38,604 nucleotides of DNA from CAZWES01 sp964632395 (GCA_964632395.1 CAZWES010000011.1:1-38604), one strand, 5' to 3'; positions 1 to 7,814 are shown, numbered from the stretch's first letter. Notes: a model not told the origin generated them from the letters alone. Translations and numbers: made by a program.

Positions 1-116
1 TGCTTGAAAGTTGATTAGAACATATTTGTAGCACCTATTTTTTCCCTATAAGCCGAATTGGGGGAATGAACTCCTCCAATTATGCCAAGGTGGAGGAATT
101 AAGTGCTAACAGAACA

Positions 117-1559
117 TTAAATCAGCGACTTTTCAAATGCATGCCCCACTCTCAACACATTTTCCTCATCAAACTGCTTACCCATTATCTGCAATCCAAT
201 TGGGAGCCCATCCTTTGATTTTCCGCATGGAATAGAAATTGCAGGAATTCCAGCCATTACCTGTGAAACTGTAAATACATCTTCCAGATACATCGCAACT
301 GGATCATCCGTGTGTGCTCCAACTTTAAAAGCCGGAGTGGGAGAAACCGGAGCAAGGATTACATCTACTTTTTGGAATGCTTCATCAAAATCTTTCTTGG
401 CGAGTGTGCGCACTTTTTGGGCCTTGCGATAGTAGGCATCGTAATATCCGGCAGAAAGAGCGAAGGTGCCAATCATAATTCTTCTTTTTGCCTCATCGCC
501 GAATCCCTCGGAACGTACTTTCTCGTAATACTCTGTCAGATTCTTTGCTCCTTTAACAGAGTGTCCGTACCTGACTCCGTCATAACGAGCAAGATTTGAG
601 GATACTTCACTGGGTGCAAGTACATAGTATGTTGCTACTGCATATTTTGTGTGTGGAAGAGAGATGTCAATGATTTTGGCGCCAAGACTTTCAAATTGTT
701 TCACTGATTCATCAATGCATTGTTTAACTTCTCCATCCAGTCCTTCGATGAAGTACTCTTTCGGTATACCGATCTTAATTCCTTTGATGTTTTTTGTGAG
801 GGATGTCCTGTAATCCGGAACGGGCTCTTTGGAAGTTGTTGAGTCATACGGATCGTGCCCCGCAATGGTTTGTAAAACAGTTGCGTAGTCTTCCACGTTC
901 TTTGTGAGTGCTCCAATCGTATCAAGCGAGCTTGCAAAGCTCATCACACCGAATCTACTTGTTCTCCCGTAAGTCACACGCATTCCGGTGCAGCCGCAGA
1001 AACCTGCAGGCTGGCGGATGGAACCTCCGGTATCTGTCCCGAGTGCAAAAGTGCACATATCAGCCGAGACTGCCGCGGCAGGGCCGCCGGAGGAACCGCC
1101 TGCAACACGGGATGGATCATGTGGGTTTCTTGTAACGCCGTAACACGAGGTCTCGGTACTTGCGCCCATTGTGAACTCATCCGTATTTGCCTTGCCAAGG
1201 CTGATTGCACCGACTGCATTCAGCCTCTTTGTGGTAGTTGAATCGTACGGAGGGCGATATGTTTTGCCTCCATTTTCACCTCTCAAAATATTTGAGCAGC
1301 CAGTTGTTGGAATGCCCTTCTCGCAAAAAACGTCTTTTGCAAGATATGGGATCCCGGTGAGCGGATGACTAAAATCACCTTTTTCATCGGTCTCTTTTGC
1401 TTTTTTAAGCGCTTCATCTTTATTCACATACACGACTGCATTCAACTCAGGATTTTTCTTTTCAATCGCATCAAGGCAGGATTTGACGAGATCTGTGCAA
1501 GATAGCTCCTTGTTTTTTAGTTTTTTATGGGCCTGGGTGATGGTGAAGGTGTTTGGCAT
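117..1559 (-). CDS. gatA: Glutamyl-tRNA(Gln) amidotransferase subunit A
   Basis: Glutaminase/transamidase subunit of GatCAB, which converts misacylated Glu-tRNA(Gln) (or Asp-tRNA(Asn)) to the amide form in the cytosol. This is an amidase-signature protein of 480 aa, normal for the family. The catalytic Lys lies in YLAKDVF (about residue 75), the cis-Ser region is GGSSGG (about 154-159), and the nucleophilic Ser is in GTDTGGSIRQPA (about 180). I chose the ATG giving MPNTFTITQAHKKL. The reading frame stays open 14 codons further to 1601, but that stretch is encoded by a palindromic repeat and does not look like GatA. It follows gatC in the same direction and is presumably co-transcribed. No Shine-Dalgarno is visible. 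gatB is not in the window. Family assignment is secure; the exact start is less so. Confidence 0.95.
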   Translation of the reverse strand: MPNTFTITQAHKKLKNKELSCTDLVKSCLDAIEKKNPELNAVVYVNKDEALKKAKETDEKGDFSHPLTGIPYLAKDVFCEKGIPTTGCSNILRGENGGKTYRPPYDSTTTKRLNAVGAISLGKANTDEFTMGASTETSCYGVTRNPHDPSRVAGGSSGGPAAAVSADMCTFALGTDTGGSIRQPAGFCGCTGMRVTYGRTSRFGVMSFASSLDTIGALTKNVEDYATVLQTIAGHDPYDSTTSKEPVPDYRTSLTKNIKGIKIGIPKEYFIEGLDGEVKQCIDESVKQFESLGAKIIDISLPHTKYAVATYYVLAPSEVSSNLARYDGVRYGHSVKGAKNLTEYYEKVRSEGFGDEAKRRIMIGTFALSAGYYDAYYRKAQKVRTLAKKDFDEAFQKVDVILAPVSPTPAFKVGAHTDDPVAMYLEDVFTVSQVMAGIPAISIPCGKSKDGLPIGLQIMGKQFDEENVLRVGHAFEKSLI

Positions 1560-1572
1560 GTTGTGGGATGGG

Positions 1573-1608
1573 GCGTGTCGTGCTTCGTCTCCGCTCAGCA
1601 TGACACGC
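1573..1608. repeat. Short palindrome at the gatC-gatA junction
   Basis: Arms GCGTGTCGTGC and GCATGACACGC match at 10 of 11 positions around a GAGCGGAGACGAAG-type loop. It touches the gatC stop codon and lies just before the gatA start. It resembles the dispersed 'GAGCGnAGnGAGTCGAA' repeat also seen near 14.5 kb. If gatA began at 1601, the repeat would encode its first residues. Confidence 0.6.
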
Positions 1609-1904
1609 TAGCCATGTGCAGAAAGAGTTTCAATCTGGTCATTAACAATTGGGAGAGGGGAGCATCCGAGCAATTCATCTTTCGTGGCCTCTGATTCCTT
1701 CGCCTCATCCTCACGGAAAACATTAGAGAGACCTGTTACCTGTGCGGTTGGCTCCACGTTTTCCGTATCAAGCTCATTCAAAACATCAATGTATTCCAGG
1801 ATCGAGGTCAGTTCTTTTGCAAATTTCTTTACTTCCTCTTCAGAAAGCTGCAAGCGTGCAAGCTTAGCAATATGCCGGATATCTTCGTCAGTTAGGGTGG
1901 CCAT
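1608..1904 (-). CDS. gatC: Glutamyl-tRNA(Gln) amidotransferase subunit C
   Basis: Small subunit that wraps around GatA and stabilises the GatCAB complex. At 98 aa it has the usual length. It begins MATLTDEDIRHIAKLARLQL and carries the family pattern of a helical N-terminus (LSEEEVKKFAKELTSILEYIDVLNELDTE) followed by an extended segment beginning NVEPTAQVTGLSNVFREDEA. It lies directly upstream of gatA on the same strand, so the two form an operon. No Shine-Dalgarno precedes the ATG. A long palindrome lies between it and adk. Confidence 0.95.
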   Translation of the reverse strand: MATLTDEDIRHIAKLARLQLSEEEVKKFAKELTSILEYIDVLNELDTENVEPTAQVTGLSNVFREDEAKESEATKDELLGCSPLPIVNDQIETLSAHG

Positions 1905-1910
1905 GGGTGT

Positions 1911-2040
1911 TATTGCTATAGGATTATATTGTTATATTGTTCGCAGAGCGAGTTAAATAGTGCTTTGTTAAGAGTGCCGACTCCAATGATGACAAAGCAC
2001 TCACGGAACGCTCCGCGAACAATATAATCCTATAGCAATA
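1911..2040. repeat. 130-bp nested palindromic element between adk and gatC
   Basis: The outer arms run from 1911 to about 1950 and from about 2010 to 2040. They match except that the left arm carries an extra 8-bp tandem copy of ATATTGTT and there is one mismatch in the GCGGAGCG end. An inner perfect 10-bp pair, AGTGCTTTGT (1959-1968) and ACAAAGCACT (1992-2001), nests inside. The whole element could fold into one long hairpin. It may be a MITE-like non-coding mobile element, or a terminator/processing site between adk and gatC. No open reading frame or target duplication is evident. Confidence 0.8.
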
Positions 2041-2053
2041 TAACAATTTATCT

Positions 2054-2623
2054 TCACAACCACTCCCCACTCCCATCTTTAATCCTCCCATATATCTCCT
2101 CAATCGTCCCTTTTCCATCCACATTCGTCATTTTCTCCTGCTCTTCATATCTTTTGATGACGGGGAGGGTTTTGTTCTGAAACGTGCCCATTCTACTCCT
2201 AACGGTTTCCTCGGAAGCATCGTCCGCACGGCCTTCGATTTCTGCGCGCTTTAGGATTCTCTGAACAGCTTCTTCCAGATCAAGCGTTATGTGAAGGCAC
2301 TTAAATTCTCTGCCAGCTTCCCCCATCACTTTATCAAAGTCATTTTGCTGAGCTTCATCTCGTGGGATTCCATCAAAAAGAATCTTCTGATCTGCAGGCT
2401 TTTTACCGATCGCTTCGCGTACAACATCCATGATGATCTCATGTGGCACAAGTTTGCCTACATCAATATACGATTTAACCTTTTCGCCAAGCTCCGTTCC
2501 GGATGCTGCGATTTTCCTTAGCTCTCCTCCAGCCTCAAAAATATCAAAACCAAATTCTGCAGCAATTTTTTTGGCTTGAGTACCCTTGCCGGAGCCTTGG
2601 ATGCCGAAGATTATGAGGTCCAT
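2054..2623 (-). CDS. adk: Adenylate kinase
   Basis: Cytosolic nucleoside monophosphate kinase: ATP + AMP = 2 ADP. At 189 aa it is a short-LID form without a zinc-binding cysteine cluster. The P-loop GIQGSGKGTQ occupies residues 7-16. An AMP-binding region follows (FEAGGELRKIAASGTELGE), then the family motif FDGIPRDEAQQ and the lid segment with Arg residues GRADDASEETVRSRM. The Gly-Ile-Gln in the P-loop (commonly GAPG) and GGELR (commonly GDMLR) are mild departures from consensus, so a related UMP/CMP kinase activity cannot be ruled out. No Shine-Dalgarno is seen. It is encoded upstream of gatC-gatA on the same strand. Confidence 0.88.
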   Translation of the reverse strand: MDLIIFGIQGSGKGTQAKKIAAEFGFDIFEAGGELRKIAASGTELGEKVKSYIDVGKLVPHEIIMDVVREAIGKKPADQKILFDGIPRDEAQQNDFDKVMGEAGREFKCLHITLDLEEAVQRILKRAEIEGRADDASEETVRSRMGTFQNKTLPVIKRYEEQEKMTNVDGKGTIEEIYGRIKDGSGEWL

Positions 2624-2652
2624 GATGGTTGTCGGGGAAAATTTTCAGGTAT

Positions 2653-2779
2653 CAATTTACAATTATCAAACAATTTTCAAATATCAATTTTCAAACATCT
2701 GATGCAATTATAGCCAAGTAGTTTGATACATTGAACCTTGAAAATTGAAAATTATTTGAAAATTGATAATTGTAAATTG
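2653..2779. repeat. AT-rich inverted repeat
   Basis: The arms (about 2653-2694 and 2738-2779) are built from CAATTTACAATTATC and ATTTTCAA-type words, and the right arm is close to the reverse complement of the left with small shifts. The core between them is about 43 bp. It lies in the non-coding gap between adk and the probable RNA gene. It is a repeat-derived palindrome with no coding potential. Confidence 0.75.
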
Positions 2780-2792
2780 TAAATTTTCTGCG

Positions 2793-2899
2793 AATTATCC
2801 CTCGACTCAGCCTCGCTCCACTCGGCTTCGCTCGGGATTATTTCTGCTTCGGAAATTCCTTGTTCGCTCCGCTCACTTCGGAATTTCTCTTGCAGAAAT
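2793..2899. repeat. Two adjacent GC-rich hairpin repeats
   Basis: The first imperfect hairpin pairs AATTATCCCTCG with CTCGGGATTATT (2793-2842). The second pairs TTTCTGCTTCGGAAATTCC with GGAATTTCTCTTGCAGAAA (about 2841-2899). Both contain the CTTCGCTC/CTCCGCTC words typical of dispersed palindromic repeats. They fill the gap between adk and the putative RNA terminator. Confidence 0.6.
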
Positions 2900-2937
2900 A
2901 AAAAGGACGCCTCATCCCTTTGCAGGGAGAGGCGCCC
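2898..2937 (-). terminator. Intrinsic terminator of the putative RNA gene (minus strand)
   Basis: Read on the minus strand, GGGCGCCTC/GAGGCGTCC and CCCT/AGGG pair around a short GCAA-containing loop, followed directly by TTTTTAT. This is a strong rho-independent terminator shape ending an RNA that does not read into adk at full strength. The CGCCTCT arm could alternatively pair with AGAGGCG at 2992-2998. Confidence 0.75.
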
Positions 2938-3250
2938 AGTGACTTAACCACGGTCACACCCTACCATTGCAGTTTTTATCTTGAGGGTGCCGCCTCTTTT
3001 TTGTTTTTGTTTGCGGCTTGAACGGAATCGTAAGTCAAAGACTTATAAACCGAGAGCCTAAAAGAACAAATGTTTGTTTTAAGATGATCTCACTGCTTCA
3101 CCTCAAGGAGGGGAGGTATTGATCATCTAATTTTGCAGATGGTCAGTCTGCGGTTGGCAGGGGGAGGGGAGAGCGCATCGGAGGAAACGCCCGTAATGGG
3201 CATCCGGCGCCTGCCCCCCTTCCCCTGTCTTAGATTTAAATGAACAAATC
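2903..3250 (-). ncRNA. Probable structured non-coding RNA, class not identified
   Basis: This roughly 345-nt stretch without a credible ORF is bounded on the minus strand by an extended -10 promoter and a strong intrinsic terminator. In order from its 5' end it contains: a long G-rich/C-rich hairpin (about 3153-3230) with an inner GCCC-ATTAC-GGGC stem-loop; a second hairpin closed by AGATGATC/GATCATCT (3082-3127); a single-stranded A-rich section; and a junction closed by AGAGGCG/CGCCTCT that encloses CACCCT/AGGGTG and GTGAC/GTCAC stems. The size fits RNase P RNA or tmRNA, but I cannot find the conserved GAGGAAAGTCC core of RNase P or a tRNA-like T-arm. The overlap of the last junction with the terminator stem would also suit a riboswitch or attenuator acting on adk. 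Confidence 0.5.
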
Positions 3251-3255
3251 CAATC

Positions 3256-3264
3256 AGTATAGCA
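3256..3264 (-). promoter_or_regulatory. Extended -10 promoter for the putative RNA
   Basis: On the minus strand, TGC-TATACT matches an extended -10 (TGnTATAAT-like) element and predicts transcription starting near 3249. No good -35 box is visible, as is usual for extended -10 promoters. The gmk gene diverges on the other side. Confidence 0.5.
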
Positions 3265-3318
3265 GAAATTGGGAAGTGAGGCTAGGATGTCCACATACTT
3301 CGATTCCTCAGTATAAAT

Positions 3319-3897
3319 ATGCAAAAAGGCAAGCTGGTACTCATAATCGGCCCCTCGGGCGTTGGTAAAAGTGTGATTTTGAAGGAACTTAAGTCAAAAT
3401 ACTCTGAATGGCACTTCCCGCGCTCTGCTACGACCCGGCCTCGTCGCGAGGGAGAAGGTGATGATTTGTATAAGTTTGTTTCTGATGATGAGTTCGATCA
3501 GCTGATCAAGGCTGGTCAGGTTTTGGAGTCTGCAGTAGTCCACGAAGGAGCACGATATGGAACACTGGTTGATGAAATCATCCCATTTATCAAACAGGGG
3601 AAGATAGTAGTGCGAGAAGTTGATGTGCAGGGATTTGATGCAATTAGAAATCATCAACTGTTTTCCGGTTCGGATGCTGAGTACGAGCTTCAGTCAATCT
3701 TCATACTGCCTGAAGATGTGGATCAATTGATTTTACGCATAAAAAAGCGCGCTCCGATTGATGATGAGGAACTTGAGCGCAGGGTAGCGAGTGTGGAGGA
3801 GGAGATGGGGTATGCAGAATTATGTGATCATAAAATTGTGAATGCAGAGGGAAGGCTTGAGGAGGCTGTGCGGGAAGTGGGAGGAGCGATTGAGTGA
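3319..3897 (+). CDS. gmk: Guanylate kinase
   Basis: Cytosolic enzyme phosphorylating GMP to GDP with ATP in purine nucleotide synthesis. At 192 aa it has normal length. The P-loop GPSGVGKS lies at residues 11-18. The GMP-binding motif follows as ATTRPRREGEGDDLYKFVS (about 37-55), where the Ser/Arg/Tyr positions are typical of the family. A lid region around Arg-149 and a C-terminal helix complete the fold. The start codon is fixed by the P-loop being only 10 residues in. No Shine-Dalgarno is seen. It stops with TGA, which argues for the standard code. It is a single-gene unit, divergent from the putative RNA. Confidence 0.93.
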   Translation: MQKGKLVLIIGPSGVGKSVILKELKSKYSEWHFPRSATTRPRREGEGDDLYKFVSDDEFDQLIKAGQVLESAVVHEGARYGTLVDEIIPFIKQGKIVVREVDVQGFDAIRNHQLFSGSDAEYELQSIFILPEDVDQLILRIKKRAPIDDEELERRVASVEEEMGYAELCDHKIVNAEGRLEEAVREVGGAIE

Positions 3898-3914
3898 ACC
3901 CATCAGATTTCAGA

Positions 3915-5969
3915 TTATTGCGCGCTCAAACGAAACAGGTTTGTATCGCTGCCGTTATCCCATGCTTCAAAGTAAATGGCTGATTTGTATTCCATTATGT
4001 TGTCTATTACATCATCATGGTCCGTGTCGGAGGGGTCAAGGTTCGAGAGTTGCAATACATTGTTTTCATCAGCCATGTGGAGCTTGTTGTTGCCTGCGGT
4101 AAGGTACAGGGAGGCTCCAGTGGTTTTAATATGGATTAAATCGCCAATATTGCTTACCAGTGTAACTGTTGTGCCATCGGTTTCATATAATCTAAAACTA
4201 TTGCTGCTATCAAAAGCCATGAAGTGCAAACTTCCATTGAGTGGTGTAAGAGATGTTACATAATCATTCCCCCCCGGGTTTGTATCTGATATCCGAGTTA
4301 CAGTTGCGCCATCGGTTTTATATAGCTTGTAATTGCCGGAGCTGTCACGCGCAGAAAAGAATAATGTGTTTCCGAATTCCTTGATTTGACCAGGTGCATC
4401 ATCACCTCCGGGATTAATGTCGCTTATTTGAGTAATTGTCGTTCCATTTACTTTGTACAACTTGTAATTACCACTTAAGTTTCGTGCCTTTAAGTAAAGT
4501 GTTCCACCGGCTTCTATGACGCCCGGGTGGTCGTGCCCACTGGGGTTAGTATTGGAAACCTGCGTTACGCTTGAGCCGTCAGTTTTGTATAATTTTGCAA
4601 AGCCGCTTGAATTGTGTGAATAGAAGTAAAGCTCTGCTCCAAATATGAGGTTAGGATAAACATAATCCTCTCCCCCTGGATTGGTGTCGGAGATCAATGT
4701 GACAGTGGCTCCATCCGTTTTGTACATGTCACCATATGCCTGGAAGTAAAGATCGCTTCCGAAACTGAAAAGGCCGGCTATCCCATCGCCACCCCCCGGA
4801 TTGATGTTGCTTACCTGCGTTACGTTTGTTCCGTCCGTTCTGAACAGTTTGGCTCGCGAGCTGCTGTCGTTGGCCCTGAAATATAAGCTTCCGTTATGCA
4901 CGATCAACTTGGTAGGGTTATCATCGCCTCCCGGATTTGTGTTACTAACCTGTGTGATCGAAGTGCCATCGGTTTTGTAGAGCTTTTCTTTGTCTCCGGA
5001 ATCGTATAATCGGAAGTATAGTTCGTTATTAAACAGAGTCATCTTGGTCTGTATTACTATACCCGACCGATCAGTAAGTTTCTCCATAGTCCATTTTCTT
5101 GCCGGTATTGTATTGCTATTGCCATGTTCTGGCGTATTAATCCTAAAATCAGCGGTTTCCGTAATGCTGTCTGTTTGAAAACCGAAACTGGGCGGGGAGC
5201 ACGAAATGCTATCGAATGGATTTAGAACGGAGCAAGATGATGCACTGGGTGCATCTAATGTAATAGTTGCTGTTGCAGCTTGCGTCGTGTCAAAAAATGC
5301 CAGTAATCCGGATACAGGTGCGCTACTAGCATCAACTGGTGCGCTACTAGCATCAACTGGTGCGCTACTAGCATCCACTGGAGCACCGCTTATATCAATT
5401 GTTGCGTTCGGCGATTCAGTGAGTGGGAGTATGTTATCTGTATGTTCAACATACGCCAGTGGGATGTCACTGCTGATCTCGAAGCCTCCGCTACATCCTC
5501 CCTCTGGAGTATCCCCCTCCAACTTTCCCAAATTCGCAGAATAAACCTTAGGCCTTCCCACATCATGGTAAACCATGTACCCCGTACACTTTTCCGTCTC
5601 CGGAATAACAACATCCACAGGAAGCGATGAGATGTAAGCAGGTGGAAGCATGTTCAGAGGAACAGCACCCCCGGGGCAATCACCCCCTGTGTACTCTGCC
5701 TTGCAGATAGGTTTTGCGTTACCTTCGCCTTCCGGAATTCCAGTTGCCATCTCCCAATTATCAACAAGGTGTGCATAAATTGCCTGCTGCAATTGTTTAC
5801 TTGAGTGCTTCCTCTCTGCATCCCTCGCAGAGATGAAATTCTTCCTTGGAGCAATTGCCACTATTACCACTCCGGAGATTATGCTGATCACGCCAATTAC
5901 GAGCAGGAGTTCGATTAGGGTGAAACCCCGGCGAAGCGCAGCACGGAGAGGGGTGAAGCCTTTTTGCAT
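3915..5969 (-). CDS. Pseudopilin fused to a 'TDGT'-repeat beta-propeller
   Basis: Probable surface or pilus-tip protein of 684 aa. The N-terminus has a class III (prepilin) signal with cleavage expected at G^F in RRGFTLIELLLVIGVISII, followed by one membrane-spanning helix. A pseudopilin head of about 150 residues follows and is shared with the next gene upstream. Then comes a linker of 7-residue APVDASS repeats (about 198-218). From about residue 300 there are eight to nine repeats of about 42 residues with the core LYFxAxDSSxxxKLYKTDGTxVTQIS (x variable) and the turn NPGGDD, the pattern of a beta-propeller. A prepilin peptidase and type IV pilus or type II secretion-like ATPase must act on it, but none is in the window. 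It is the last gene of a three-gene minus-strand unit. The ligand is unknown. Confidence 0.8.
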   Translation of the reverse strand: MQKGFTPLRAALRRGFTLIELLLVIGVISIISGVVIVAIAPRKNFISARDAERKHSSKQLQQAIYAHLVDNWEMATGIPEGEGNAKPICKAEYTGGDCPGGAVPLNMLPPAYISSLPVDVVIPETEKCTGYMVYHDVGRPKVYSANLGKLEGDTPEGGCSGGFEISSDIPLAYVEHTDNILPLTESPNATIDISGAPVDASSAPVDASSAPVDASSAPVSGLLAFFDTTQAATATITLDAPSASSCSVLNPFDSISCSPPSFGFQTDSITETADFRINTPEHGNSNTIPARKWTMEKLTDRSGIVIQTKMTLFNNELYFRLYDSGDKEKLYKTDGTSITQVSNTNPGGDDNPTKLIVHNGSLYFRANDSSSRAKLFRTDGTNVTQVSNINPGGGDGIAGLFSFGSDLYFQAYGDMYKTDGATVTLISDTNPGGEDYVYPNLIFGAELYFYSHNSSGFAKLYKTDGSSVTQVSNTNPSGHDHPGVIEAGGTLYLKARNLSGNYKLYKVNGTTITQISDINPGGDDAPGQIKEFGNTLFFSARDSSGNYKLYKTDGATVTRISDTNPGGNDYVTSLTPLNGSLHFMAFDSSNSFRLYETDGTTVTLVSNIGDLIHIKTTGASLYLTAGNNKLHMADENNVLQLSNLDPSDTDHDDVIDNIMEYKSAIYFEAWDNGSDTNLFRLSAQ
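5317..5379. repeat. 21-bp tandem repeat inside the pseudopilin gene
   Basis: Three consecutive 21-bp units (GGTGCGCTACTAGCATCAACT, written here only once as its first 20 bases GGTGCGCTACTAGCATCAAC plus T) begin at 5317, 5338 and 5359; the third has one change. They encode the 7-residue APVDASS linker between the pilin head and the propeller. Being a multiple of three, copy-number change would keep the frame. Confidence 0.85.
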
Positions 5970-6015
5970 GTTAGGCGGAAGCTACCTTATATCATTTTGG
6001 ATGTCAAAGTGCCAT

Positions 6016-7524
6016 TTAATCACAAGCCGTATCAGTAAGAGTATCAATTACGGAGACGTTGCTACTAAATCTATTTGCAACGTACAGCTTTGTGCCAACT
6101 AGAGTGGGCGAGGAGTAAGGATCGCTACCAACACTAATTCTCTCGATCTCCGTGTCGGTTGTCGTATCAATTACAGATACATTGTTGCTCAACCTATTTA
6201 CAACATACAGCTTTGTGCCAACGGGAGTTGGCGAGGTAAACGGAAAATTACCAACACCAATCTCTCCAATATTCGTATCGGTTGTCGTATCAATTACAGA
6301 AATATCGTTGCTAAGTGCATTAGCAACGTAGAGTTTTGTGCCAACAAGAATCGGGGAAGCGTAAGGATCATCCCCAACATCAATTCTCGCAATCTCTGTA
6401 TCAGTTGTTGTGTCAATTACAGAAACATCGTCACCAGTTCCGTTTGCAACGTAGAGTTTTGTACCAACCAGAGTGGGTGAGGAATAAGGATCGCTACCAA
6501 CATCTATTTTTGTAATCTCTGTATCAGTCAGCGTATCAATCACAGAGACATCATCACTGGATTCGTTTGCAACGTACAACTTTGTGCCGACAAGAGTGGG
6601 GGAAGAATCAGGATTACTACCAACATCTATTTTTGTAATCTCTGTATCAGTCAGCGTATCAATCACAGAGACATCGTTGCTGTTCCTGTTTGCAACATAT
6701 AGCTTTGTACTAACAGCAGTTGGGGGAGAATCTGGAAAATTACCAACATCAATTGTTGTAATCTCTGTATCAGTCAGCGTGTCAATCACAGAGACGTTGT
6801 TACTAAACCTGTTTGCAACATAGAGTTTTGTACCGACGAGAGTGGGGGAGGAGTATGGCCCGCTTCCGACACCAATATCTATAAGTTTTGTATCGGTTGA
6901 TGTATCAATTGCAGATACATTGCTGGTAAGCCCATTAGTTACATAGAGTTTCGTGCCGACGAGGATTGGTGAAGAGTAAGGCATTACCCCCACTGCTATA
7001 GGATACGCTGCTTCTGCAATGCAGTTTTCTTCTGCTGCGATTGTAATGGTTCCTCCTGGAGCGTCGCCTTCCAGCTTTCCCATATTAGCTGAGTAAACAC
7101 GTGGCCTGCCGCTTTCTTGGTACACCATGTAACCCGTGCCTCCATCATCTGCCGGCATAACAACATCCACAGGAATCCTTGTAATGTACGTTGGCGGAAG
7201 AGAACTTAGTGGTACTCCACCGTTAGCTGCGCATTCAGCATCGGAGACACTCTCCTTGCAAATTGGCTTCGCATTTTCTTCCCCTTTCTGAATTGCGGAA
7301 GACATTTCCCACGTATATATAAGATGATCATAGATTGCCTTTTGTAGCTGCTTGCTTGCATGCAGCCTTTCCGAATCCCGCGCGGAGATAAAATGTCTCC
7401 TCGGGGCTACCGAAACCACCACGATTCCCATAATCACGCCGATTATGCCAATCACGAGCAGAAGCTCGATGAGGGTGAAGCCTTCCTTACGGGAACTTGT
7501 GACTCGCAACTTCAAATTTTTCAT
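6016..7524 (-). CDS. Pseudopilin fused to a YVTN-type beta-propeller
   Basis: 502-aa paralogue of the neighbouring pseudopilin. The class III signal KEGFTLIELLLVIGIIGVI (cleavage at G^F) and first helix are followed by a closely similar head domain; both share NAKPICK, LPVDVV/IPVDVV, TGYMVYxxxGRPxVYSAN and GKLEGD. From about residue 180 the C-terminus is different: eight repeats of about 41 residues with the core SPTLVGTKLYVANRxSNNVSVID followed by TxTDTEIxxIDVG, the YVTN/NHL-like surface beta-propeller pattern. A Cys at the start of the propeller (EENC) and one two residues from the C-terminus (TACD) could close the ring. It lies 18 bp after the small membrane protein gene and 46 bp before the second pseudopilin gene, so all three are probably co-transcribed. 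Binding target unknown. Confidence 0.82.
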   Translation of the reverse strand: MKNLKLRVTSSRKEGFTLIELLLVIGIIGVIMGIVVVSVAPRRHFISARDSERLHASKQLQKAIYDHLIYTWEMSSAIQKGEENAKPICKESVSDAECAANGGVPLSSLPPTYITRIPVDVVMPADDGGTGYMVYQESGRPRVYSANMGKLEGDAPGGTITIAAEENCIAEAAYPIAVGVMPYSSPILVGTKLYVTNGLTSNVSAIDTSTDTKLIDIGVGSGPYSSPTLVGTKLYVANRFSNNVSVIDTLTDTEITTIDVGNFPDSPPTAVSTKLYVANRNSNDVSVIDTLTDTEITKIDVGSNPDSSPTLVGTKLYVANESSDDVSVIDTLTDTEITKIDVGSDPYSSPTLVGTKLYVANGTGDDVSVIDTTTDTEIARIDVGDDPYASPILVGTKLYVANALSNDISVIDTTTDTNIGEIGVGNFPFTSPTPVGTKLYVVNRLSNNVSVIDTTTDTEIERISVGSDPYSSPTLVGTKLYVANRFSSNVSVIDTLTDTACD

Positions 7525-7542
7525 TATTGTGAGAGTGACATC

Positions 7543-7776
7543 TTACAAAACTTCTTCATCTTCTGGTTGCTCTTTCTCCCTCTGCGCGCGTGTTGCCTGA
7601 TGCAGGAGGTATTGTTCAAAAGCAGCTTCCAGTGCATCTGCTTCTACTATTCGCTGCATATCCAGCTCCTCACGATGAATCTTCTTCGGATATAACGCGA
7701 GAAAAACACTTCCACCTATTATTGCGAAGAAGGCACAGAGACAAAGTAGACGTCGGGTTTTTGTAAGAGCTTGCAT
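7543..7776 (-). CDS. Small single-pass membrane protein
   Basis: 77-aa protein that I do not recognise. Residues 1-9 are basic (MQALTKTRR), residues 10-28 form a hydrophobic segment (LLCLCAFFAIIGGSVFLAL), and the remainder is charged and predicted helical (REELDMQRIVEADALEAAFEQYL), ending in an acidic tail. This predicts an N-in membrane anchor with a helical outer part. It is the first gene of the pseudopilin unit and has a good promoter 9 nt upstream of its ATG, which supports it as a real gene. A role in pilus assembly or as a minor pilus component is inference from position only. Confidence 0.65.
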   Translation of the reverse strand: MQALTKTRRLLCLCAFFAIIGGSVFLALYPKKIHREELDMQRIVEADALEAAFEQYLLHQATRAQREKEQPEDEEVL

Positions 7777-7785
7777 AGCAACGCA

Positions 7786-7814
7786 ATCATATCCATACGG
7801 CTTCGCGATGGCAA
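7786..7814 (-). promoter_or_regulatory. Sigma70-type promoter of the pseudopilin operon
   Basis: On the minus strand, TTGCCA - 17 nt - TATGAT, with the -10 box 9 nt before the ATG of the 77-aa gene. The transcript would begin only one or two bases upstream of the start codon. Confidence 0.65.

Noticed and set aside
1560..1601. GatA starting at 1601 with the residues MLSGDEARHAPSHN.
   Set aside because: Those residues are encoded by a palindromic repeat and precede the recognisable GatA start MPNTF; kept as a possibility only.
2970..3014. A tmRNA-like tag frame on the minus strand (reading ANKNKKEAAPSR then stop) inside the putative RNA.
   Set aside because: No tRNA-like acceptor or T-arm, no conserved 5' tmRNA sequence, and the tag lacks the usual ALAA-type ending.
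5317..5379. CRISPR-like array.
   Set aside because: The units are contiguous 21-bp tandem copies without spacers, lie inside a coding region and no cas genes are present.
6400..6900. Other regular repeats at about 120-bp spacing in the second pseudopilin gene as a CRISPR or satellite.
   Set aside because: They are the DNA image of the 41-residue beta-propeller repeats, in frame throughout.
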